Assembly (NCBI GenBank): GCA_016210245.1
Contig: JACQUR010000116.1
Coordinates: forward strand, 1 to 5,974
Source of the DNA: Chloroflexota bacterium
GTDB taxonomy: Bacteria > Chloroflexota > UBA6077 > JACQUR01
Direction: 5' to 3'
DNA length: 5,974 bases
The notes beneath the pieces are model-generated. The model made no database searches. It worked only from the letters and a program-made list of their open reading frames with translations, and was not told the origin of the DNA. The position numbers were made by a program, and so were the translations under genes. This document shows positions 1 through 5,974 of the stretch, piece by piece (position 1 is the first letter of the stretch; the number at the start of each line of letters is the position of its first letter).

Positions 1-10
1 CCCCCAGCCC

Positions 11-682
11 CTATTCCTCCAGTACGTACTCAATCAGGATAAAGGATAGGGTCAGGAAGATGGCGTCAAATCCGACCAGCAGGTTGAGCCAGGCCGCGGC
101 CTCGCCTTGCGGCGGGCCGATGGCTGCGCCCGTGGCCTTGGCCGTGGCGATCACCACGGGCAGGGCGATCGGGAAGAGCAGCAGCGGCAGCATGACCTCG
201 CGGGCGCGGGTGTGGGCGGCCATGGCCGCGAACAGGGTGCCCACGCCAGCGAAGCCCAGCGTGCCCAGCAGCACCACCAGCAGAGCCAGGCCCCAGTCCA
301 GCGGGACGTTGAACAGGGCGACGAAGACGGGCAAAGCCACCAGCTCCACCAGGAGCATGAAGGCCACGTTGGTGAGCAGCTTGGCCAGGTAGATGGCTCC
401 CCGGTCGACCGGCGCCAGCAGCAAGCCCTCCAGCGTGCCGCGGTCGCGCTCGCGAGCGAAGGCGCGCCCCAGGGTGAGCACCCCGCCAAAGGTGAAGGTG
501 ACCCACAACACGCCCGGCGCCACCGCGGCCACGTTCTCCACCCGCAGGTCGAAGGCGAAGTTGAAGATCACCAGCACCATCACGGCGAAGAGCAGCGCGG
601 AGTTGACCACCTCCTTGGTGCGCAGCTCCGACAGCAGGTCCTTCCAGACGATCGCGCTGATCTGGTCGAGGGCGCCCCTCAT
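11..682 (-). CDS. ccmB: CcmB, heme exporter ABC permease subunit
   Basis: CcmB is the membrane partner of CcmA in the Ccm ABC complex that releases heme-loaded CcmE. The 223-aa product has the full family length and about six hydrophobic segments (near residues 28-46, 55-72, 100-124, 130-153, 163-182 and 200-220). The characteristic CcmB cytoplasmic stretch follows the second segment: LGRAFARERDRGTLEGLLLAPVDR at about 71-94, split here as LGRAFARERDRG then TLEGLLLAPVDR. The ATG at 682 overlaps the ccmA stop by 4 nt, so the start is fixed by coupling. The TAG stop is at 11-13, ten bases from the window edge, so the next gene (ccmC would be the usual partner) would lie outside. Nothing is unusual, and there is no repeat insertion. 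Confidence 0.95.
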   Translation of the reverse strand: MRGALDQISAIVWKDLLSELRTKEVVNSALLFAVMVLVIFNFAFDLRVENVAAVAPGVLWVTFTFGGVLTLGRAFARERDRGTLEGLLLAPVDRGAIYLAKLLTNVAFMLLVELVALPVFVALFNVPLDWGLALLVVLLGTLGFAGVGTLFAAMAAHTRAREVMLPLLLFPIALPVVIATAKATGAAIGPPQGEAAAWLNLLVGFDAIFLTLSFILIEYVLEE

Positions 683-1497
683 GGCAGGCCCACCAGCAGG
701 CGCTGGTACAGCTCCTTCAGACGCTGCCCGTCGAGCGCCGCGCTCGGCTGCTCGTACACGAAGCGCCCGCCCACCAGGATGGCCACTCGCCCGGCCAGGC
801 GGAGGCCCTGGTCCAGGTTGTGGGTAGCCAGCACCACCGTCCTGGGTGCATCCGGGCTGCCCAGCAGGACCGCCTCCAGGAGCTGGAAGGCCTGGAGGTC
901 CAGGCCCGTGTCCGGCTCGTCCAGCAGCAGGATGGGCGGATCGTGGAGCACGGCGCGGGCGATCGCCAGGCGCTGCTGCATGCCCCGCGAGAGGCTGGCA
1001 ACGGGCTCGTCGCGGCGCTGGTACAGGCCCACCCGCTCCAGCACCGCCTCAACGCGCACGGCCAGGTCCGGCACCCGGTACAGGCGGCCGTAGTAGCGCA
1101 GGTTCTCGCTGGCGGTCAGCTCCGGGTAGAGGTAGGGCTGGTGCCCGACTACCCCGATCAGGCGGCGCACGCCCTGGGCGTCGCGAGCCGGATCCAGGCC
1201 GGCCAGGCGCACCTCCCCGGCTGTCGGGCGAGCGAGGGTACTCAACACCCGCAGCAGGGTGGTCTTGCCAGCGCCGTTGGGGCCGAAGATGGCCAGCCGC
1301 TCGCCCCAGGCCAGGTCCAGAGCCACCCCCCGCAGCGCCTGAGTGGCGCCGAAGGCTACGCGCAGCCCCCGGGCCCACACGGCCGGGCTTGAGGTTGGAG
1401 GTTGGAGGTTGGCTTGCGGTTGGAGGTTGGTACGGGTTGGAGGTTGGAGGTTGGAGGTTGGAGGTTGGAGCTTGGAGGACGCGTTACTCGGCTGCAC
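679..1497 (-). CDS. ccmA: CcmA, ABC-type heme exporter ATP-binding subunit, with repeat-encoded N-terminal extension
   Basis: CcmA is the cytoplasmic ATPase of the CcmAB(C) complex; ATP hydrolysis drives release of holo-CcmE from CcmC. All ABC motifs are present: Walker A GPNGAGKT (72-79), Q-loop Q120 in GHQPYLYPELTASENL, signature LSRGMQQR (169-176), Walker B ILLLDEP (189-195), D-loop TGLD (197-200) and H-loop H226. The ABC fold begins near residue 40. The first 39 residues (including LQPPTSNLQPPT) are encoded by heptamer block A and have no place in the fold. The annotated GTG at 1497 has a strong GGAGG at 5-nt spacing (1503-1507). The alternative GTG at 1380 (residue 40) would give a normal-sized CcmA but has no Shine-Dalgarno sequence, only C-rich repeat. 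I favour 1497. The stop overlaps the ccmB start (ATGA), so the two subunits are translationally coupled. Confidence 0.95.
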   Translation of the reverse strand: MQPSNASSKLQPPTSNLQPPTRTNLQPQANLQPPTSSPAVWARGLRVAFGATQALRGVALDLAWGERLAIFGPNGAGKTTLLRVLSTLARPTAGEVRLAGLDPARDAQGVRRLIGVVGHQPYLYPELTASENLRYYGRLYRVPDLAVRVEAVLERVGLYQRRDEPVASLSRGMQQRLAIARAVLHDPPILLLDEPDTGLDLQAFQLLEAVLLGSPDAPRTVVLATHNLDQGLRLAGRVAILVGGRFVYEQPSAALDGQRLKELYQRLLVGLP

Positions 1498-1555
1498 TGG
1501 CCCCTCCCACCTGCAACCTCCCAGCTCCCACCTTCAACCCTCTTCAACCTCTGAC
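1393..1555. repeat. Block A: heptamer repeats in two opposed arms across the gene X / ccmA junction
   Basis: The left arm (1393-1478, + strand) has 11 units of consensus GGTTGGA: three units, a 4-nt break, two units, a 3-nt break, five perfect units (1435-1469) and a variant GCTTGGA, then GG. The right arm (1504-1555) is the complementary sense but degenerate: CTCCCAC, CTGCAAC, CTCCCAG, CTCCCAC, CTTCAAC, a CCT break, CTTCAAC, CTCTGAC. The roughly 25-nt centre is unique sequence. The left arm is translated as the first 38 or so residues of CcmA. The right arm contains the TGA stop of the upstream gene (1534-1536) and borders the ccmA ribosome-binding site. The opposed arms could pair imperfectly in DNA or RNA. 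Confidence 0.9.
1501..1508 (-). promoter_or_regulatory. Shine-Dalgarno site that decides the ccmA start
   Basis: The minus strand reads GGGAGGGG here, and GGAGG (1503-1507) lies 5 nt before the GTG at 1497. It supports initiation upstream of the repeat-encoded leader instead of at the internal GTG at 1380. The site lies at the edge of degenerate heptamer block A and may itself derive from a repeat unit. Confidence 0.7.
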
Positions 1556-2808
1556 CTGAGCTGCCCGGCTACCACGAGCAGGCGCTGCTTGCGCTCGCCC
1601 CGCTGCTGGCGGTACTCCTCCTCGGGCAGGTCGCCGCAGGCGAAGCGGTCGTCCAGCTCGGCTAGCTCCGCCACCAGCCGCACCCGCTCCTGATCCAACG
1701 GGTTGGAGGTTGGAGGTTCGAGGTTCGAGGAACTCTGGCTGGAACGTGATGCTCCAACCTCCAACCTCCAACCTCCAACCCGGTCTAGCCCCCAGCCTCG
1801 CCCGCCGCGCAGCACCTTCGCCAGCACGAACACCCCGGCGGCCAGGAGCAAGCCGCCGAGCAGCAGGGTCGCGGCTCGCTGCTCGACCGGCGTCCCTCCA
1901 GCAGTCGAGGGCAGACCGGAGAGACGGATGGCGAGTTGGCTGCCGGCGGCCAGGTTCTGGCCGGAGTAGACCAGGAAGCGCCCGCCGCCCAGCTCCTGGG
2001 GCGCTCCGCCCTCCTGGAGCAGTTGTGGGCTGGAGGCCTGCAGCCCGCCCTCCGGCACGAGCAGGATGAACGAGCCGACCGTGTAGTCGAGCCGCTTGCT
2101 CAGGTCGACCGCCGAGCCGCGGATCGGGACGCTGTAGCGCACCACCAGTTGTTGCGACCCGGGCGGCACGGGGCGCCGGGTGACCAGGCCATCCCCGTCC
2201 GGCTGCACGTCGTCGTCGAACAGGCCGGCCTGGGCCTCCAGGTCGGTCGCGCCGGCTGGCGCGTGCAGGCGCAGCACGCCCTGGTCGTCGCCCACGTAGG
2301 TCCGATCGCCCGCGTTGCTGATGGTACCCATCTCCATCACCAGCGCCTCGGTGGCGTCGACCGAGCCGACCAGCATGGTCACCCGCTCGAAGGCGATGTC
2401 CCGCGCATCCTGGGTGGTTTCGTAGACCCTGGGCTCGACCGTCACGCTGGGTTGCTCCGAGAGACGGAGCAACTGGAGGTGGGGATACACAACCCCCTGG
2501 TACTCGGCCACCAGCACGTAGACCAGGCCAGGGTCGGCATCCAGGCCCTCGAACCGGAAGCGGCCCTGGGCGTCGACCTCCTGGCTCTGCTCGGCCACCT
2601 TGGCCTGGTCGCGCGCGGCGTATAGCGTGACGCGCGCCCCCGCGGCCGGGCCGGCCCCGGCTGTGCCGTTGGCCACTCTGCCCTCCACCACCCCCTGGCT
2701 CTGGCCGTGGGCCGTCGGCGCGATCGCCAGCGCGGCCAGGAGCAGGGCGAGCGCAAGCCAGACCGATACCGATTTTGGGTTTTGGGTTTTGGATTTTGGA
2801 TTTGGCAT
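1534..2808 (-). CDS. Secreted, membrane-anchored beta-domain protein with CcmI-like cytoplasmic hairpin (unrecognised Ccm-operon protein)
   Basis: I cannot assign this 424-aa protein to a named family. It starts at ATG 2808, 16 nt after the CcmI-like gene; GAGGA lies 13 nt upstream, a weak site. Residues 2-13 (PNPKSKTQNPKS) come from heptamer block C. A signal peptide follows (h-region about 16-31; likely cleavage after AHG near 35). About 38-110 looks like a carboxypeptidase-regulatory-like beta-sandwich (VEGRV, GARVTLY, GRFRFEGL). About 138-300 is a second extracytoplasmic, probably beta-rich region (GDRTYVGDDQGVLRL, PVPPGSQQLVVRYSVP). A membrane helix spans about 311-332. A linker at about 340-370 is read from hairpin block B. 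A charged helical hairpin at about 372-415 (AELDDRFACGDLPEEEYR) resembles the one in the preceding protein. The TGA stop lies inside degenerate repeats of block A. Its place between ccmH/ccmI-like and ccmA suggests a role in apocytochrome or heme handling on the outer face. This is inference. Confidence 0.85.
   Translation of the reverse strand: MPNPKSKTQNPKSVSVWLALALLLAALAIAPTAHGQSQGVVEGRVANGTAGAGPAAGARVTLYAARDQAKVAEQSQEVDAQGRFRFEGLDADPGLVYVLVAEYQGVVYPHLQLLRLSEQPSVTVEPRVYETTQDARDIAFERVTMLVGSVDATEALVMEMGTISNAGDRTYVGDDQGVLRLHAPAGATDLEAQAGLFDDDVQPDGDGLVTRRPVPPGSQQLVVRYSVPIRGSAVDLSKRLDYTVGSFILLVPEGGLQASSPQLLQEGGAPQELGGGRFLVYSGQNLAAGSQLAIRLSGLPSTAGGTPVEQRAATLLLGGLLLAAGVFVLAKVLRGGRGWGLDRVGGWRLEVGASRSSQSSSNLEPPTSNPLDQERVRLVAELAELDDRFACGDLPEEEYRQQRGERKQRLLVVAGQLRSEVEEG
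1700..1781. repeat. Block B: 30-bp heptamer inverted repeat (hairpin) inside gene X
   Basis: The left arm 1700-1729 and right arm 1752-1781 are reverse complements over 30 bp with two mismatches, both from TTCGAGG units in the left arm. The loop is 22 nt (1730-1751). Both arms are heptamers of the same GGTTGGA/TCCAACC family as block A, in the same orientation. The block is read through in frame as the flexible linker between the membrane helix and cytoplasmic hairpin of the gene X product (about residues 343-370; GGWRLEVG on one arm, NLEPPTSN on the other). There is no obvious target-site duplication and no transposase nearby. Confidence 0.9.
2771..2805. repeat. Block C: five AT-rich heptamers directly after the gene X start codon
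   Basis: On the + strand the units are GATTTTG, GGTTTTG, GGTTTTG, GATTTTG and GATTTGG, with no gaps. The last base touches the ATG (2806-2808) of the minus-strand gene. Translation gives PNPKSKTQNPKS, a polar basic stretch before the signal-peptide core. The composition differs sharply from the GC-rich surroundings. No opposed arm is present nearby. Confidence 0.9.
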
Positions 2809-2824
2809 CCGGCGCTCGTCGTCC

Positions 2825-3217
2825 TCAGGCGCGGCCAGCAGTGCGGCTGCTGCCGTCGCCCCCTCGCTCCGTCGCTCCGTCTCGCCGTCTCCGGTCCACG
2901 GCCACGCGGGCGGCGGCGATCTCCTGCTCCAGACGCGCGTCTAGCTCCTGCTCGGCCACCGCGGCTTGCTCCAGCAGCGCGGCGGCGCGCTGCAGCAGGG
3001 CGGCGCTCGAGGTCCGATAGTCCGCCTCCGAGAGCTTGCCCAGTTTGCGGTCGAACTCCAGGTCCAGCACCTCGCGGTAGATCGCTGCCCGGCGCAGGGC
3101 CAGCTCGTCGCGTGGTTCCTCGCCGGGCTGGGGGCGGCCCGGGCGGGCCAGCGGATACAGCACGAACGCGATCGCCAGCGCGGCCAGAAGGAGGCCGAGG
3201 ACCGCCGGGAAGCTCAC
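2825..3217 (-). CDS. Short CcmI-like membrane-anchored protein (TM plus helical hairpin, no TPR)
   Basis: This 130-aa protein follows ccmH with a GTGA overlap (GTG start at 3217). It has an N-terminal membrane helix at about residues 5-22. A charged helical hairpin follows at about 40-72 with the pattern L-E-(x)5-G-x-L-x-E-x-x-Y-R, seen as LEFDRKLGKLSEADYR. A long Ala/Glu/Leu-rich probable coiled coil extends to about 105. The hairpin resembles the cytoplasmic loop of proteobacterial CcmI, the apocytochrome c chaperone. The second membrane helix and the periplasmic TPR domain of classical CcmI are absent. The last 20 or so residues (Arg/Gly/Ser-rich) come from octamer block D and are probably disordered. 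Position and hairpin favour a reduced CcmI involved in apocytochrome handling. The match is motif-level only, so no symbol is given. Confidence 0.75.
   Translation of the reverse strand: MSFPAVLGLLLAALAIAFVLYPLARPGRPQPGEEPRDELALRRAAIYREVLDLEFDRKLGKLSEADYRTSSAALLQRAAALLEQAAVAEQELDARLEQEIAAARVAVDRRRRDGATERGGDGSSRTAGRA
2864..2896. repeat. Block D: degenerate octamers at the 3' end of the CcmI-like gene
   Basis: Two identical octamers, CGCTCCGT (2865-2872 and 2873-2880), are followed by related CTCGCCGT (2881-2888) and CTCCGGTC. Read on the minus strand they encode part of the Arg/Gly/Ser-rich tail of the CcmI-like protein (about residues 107-118). The array is short, and its relation to the block F octamers is uncertain. 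Confidence 0.65.
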
Positions 3218-3970
3218 TCGCCCACCTCTCGTCGGAAACGCTCGAACTCGCGCCGAGCCAGTTCGGCGAAGTCGCGCGCCCCCGCGCCTGGCTCCCGCTC
3301 GGCCTCGGGGGACGCGCCCTCACCCCGACCCTCTCCCAGGGGGAGAGGGGGTAGGACTGCCTCTCCCCCTGGGAGAGAAAGCACTCCCTCTCCCCCTGGG
3401 AGAGGGCGGGGGTGAGGGCGCGTCCCCCTCTCCCCTTCATCCTTTCTGACCCACGCCCGCAGCAGCGCCACTAGCACGACGGCACCAGCAGCCAGGACGG
3501 CGATGGGAGCCCACCATACGATCAGACCCCATCCGCGCCGCGGCGGCTCGACCAGCACCTGGTCACCGTAGCGCTCCACAAAGTACTGGACGATCTGCTG
3601 CTCGGACTCGCCCGCCTCCAGCCTGGCGCGGATGAGGCCGCGCATCTGGCCGGCCAGTTCCGAGGACGAGTCGGCCACCGAGACGCTCTCGCACACCGGG
3701 CACTGGAGCTGCTTGGCGATCTGCCGCACCCGCTCGTCCAGCGGGTCGGCCAGCGCCACGTGGGCGAGTGTCAGCAAGAGCAGCAGGGCGGCCAGGACGG
3801 AGACGCGGGGACGCGGGGACGCGGAGACGCGGGGAGGGCTGCCGCCTTGAGAGGGGGGGCTGGCCAGGGAGGCCCGCCCTTCAGGGCGGCAGCCGCGCGC
3901 AGAGAGGCGTACCGGTCCCCCTCCCCGCGTCTCCGCGTCCCCGCGTCCCCGCGTTTGGGAAGTCCCCGCG

Positions 3971-3981
<11 letters not shown>
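3214..3981 (-). CDS. ccmH: CcmH/CycL-type apocytochrome thiol reductase subunit, enlarged by two repeat-derived segments
   Basis: This subunit reduces or holds the heme-binding cysteines of apocytochrome c for ligation by CcmF. The core is clear. A hydrophobic signal/anchor lies at about residues 60-78. The three-helix CcmH domain follows at about 79-145, with the redox motif LQCPVC (C94, C97). A membrane helix spans about 147-173, and a charged helix (DFAELARREFERFRREVGE) ends the protein. CcmH proteins are usually near 150 aa; this one is 255 aa. Residues 1-59 are read from block F, and about 178-222 from block E, which is inserted between the membrane helix and the final helix. The start is TTG at 3981 or GTG at 3978, with AAAGGGGG upstream (3988-3995). 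I see no ATG, GTG or TTG between the repeats and the hydrophobic core, so the repeat leader is probably translated. The gene overlaps ccmF by 11 nt and the next gene by 4 nt (GTGA). Function is secure; the exact N-terminus is not. Confidence 0.92.
3307..3428. repeat. Block E: 43-bp inverted repeat with three copies of a 17-bp palindromic core, inside ccmH
   Basis: The arms 3307-3349 and 3386-3428 are reverse complements over 43 bp with two mismatches. The 36-nt spacer contains a third copy of the 17-bp core (CTCTCCCCCTGGGAGAG at 3361-3377, identical to 3388-3404 and reverse-complementary to 3331-3347). The core is itself nearly palindromic. The block is translated in frame in ccmH as a Gly/Pro/Leu-rich linker (for example RPHPRPLPGGEG) between the membrane helix and terminal helix. 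From general knowledge, similar stretches reading as LTPALSQGERE occur in many bacterial genomes as dispersed repetitive elements. Membership of that class is inference. Confidence 0.92.
3803..3972. repeat. Block F: perfect 36-bp octamer inverted repeat in the ccmH 5' end, with nested inner palindrome
   Basis: The left arm 3803-3838 and right arm 3919-3954 are exact reverse complements over 36 bp. Each is built from octamers CGCGGGGA, CGCGGGGA, CGCGGAGA, CGCGGGGA. A further octamer copy lies at 3962-3971, next to the ccmH start. The 80-nt interior holds a second, shorter inverted repeat: 3838-3850 with 3881-3893, 13 bp, one mismatch. The whole block is translated as the first 59 or so residues of CcmH, ahead of the signal/anchor. 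No target-site duplication is evident beside the arms. Confidence 0.95.
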
Positions 3982-5959
<1,978 letters not shown>

Positions 5960-5974
5960 GCAAATCCTCAGAGC

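Noticed and set aside
107..1093. Long + strand ORF (328 aa) opposite ccmB and ccmA
   Set aside because: It lies antisense to two well-supported ABC genes. Its product is a low-complexity His/Gln/Arg-rich sequence typical of a shadow frame in GC-rich DNA.
1393..1781. CRISPR array
   Set aside because: The units are contiguous 7-mers without unique spacers, lie within coding sequence, and no cas genes are present.
1700..1781. Rho-independent terminator
   Set aside because: The hairpin is strong but lies inside an open reading frame, has no T-run in the minus-strand direction, and is followed by coupled operon genes.
1936..2625. 229-aa + strand ORF inside gene X
   Set aside because: It is antisense to a gene with a signal peptide, beta domains and a membrane helix, and it has no recognisable motif or ribosome-binding site.
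2442..3440. 332-aa minus-strand ORF crossing ccmH, the CcmI-like gene and gene X
   Set aside because: It cuts across three coupled genes in another frame. Its start is just block E read in a second phase (ALTPALSQGERE), and the rest is Arg/Pro-rich.

Overview
This GC-rich window is one strand-consistent operon segment, all on the minus strand. It encodes part of a System I cytochrome c maturation (Ccm) machinery. In transcription order, from right to left, it holds: ccmF, 662 aa (heme/apocytochrome c ligation); a CcmH-type CXXC thiol-reductase subunit, 255 aa; a short membrane-anchored CcmI-like protein, 130 aa; an unrecognised secreted and membrane-anchored beta-domain protein, 424 aa; ccmA, 272 aa (ABC ATPase); and ccmB, 223 aa (ABC permease). 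The genes overlap or nearly touch: 11 nt, 4 nt, a 16-nt gap, a 36-nt gap, then 4 nt. They are very likely co-transcribed. No promoter or terminator is visible, and the operon probably continues past both edges. The gene order F-H-I-X-A-B, the lack of ccmG between F and H, and the extra protein X differ from the familiar proteobacterial A-to-H order. GC content, gene order and repeat style make a Chloroflexota-like bacterium plausible, but this is inference.

The unusual layer is the repeats. Between the ends of ccmF and the conserved part of ccmA (about 1390-3972) there are six blocks of short-period repeats or palindromes: (A) 1393-1555, heptamers in two opposed arms across the gene X/ccmA junction; (B) 1700-1781, a heptamer hairpin inside gene X; (C) 2771-2805, AT-rich heptamers directly after the gene X start codon; (D) 2864-2896, octamers in the CcmI-like tail; (E) 3307-3428, a 43-bp palindrome pair in the CcmH tail; (F) 3803-3972, octamers in a perfect 36-bp inverted repeat in the CcmH leader. 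None lies in a conserved domain, and most are translated as linkers or extensions. The tandem units have 7- or 8-nt periods and contain no stop codon in any of the six frames. CcmB, the CcmA core and CcmF have no such blocks.

Functionally, CcmA and CcmB form the ABC module that drives release of heme-loaded CcmE. CcmH keeps the apocytochrome CXXCH thiols reduced, and CcmF attaches heme. The CcmI-like protein and gene X product both carry a CcmI-type cytoplasmic helical hairpin. Together they may replace the classical CcmI, whose periplasmic TPR domain is absent from this window. That is a proposal from layout and motifs, not a demonstrated role.
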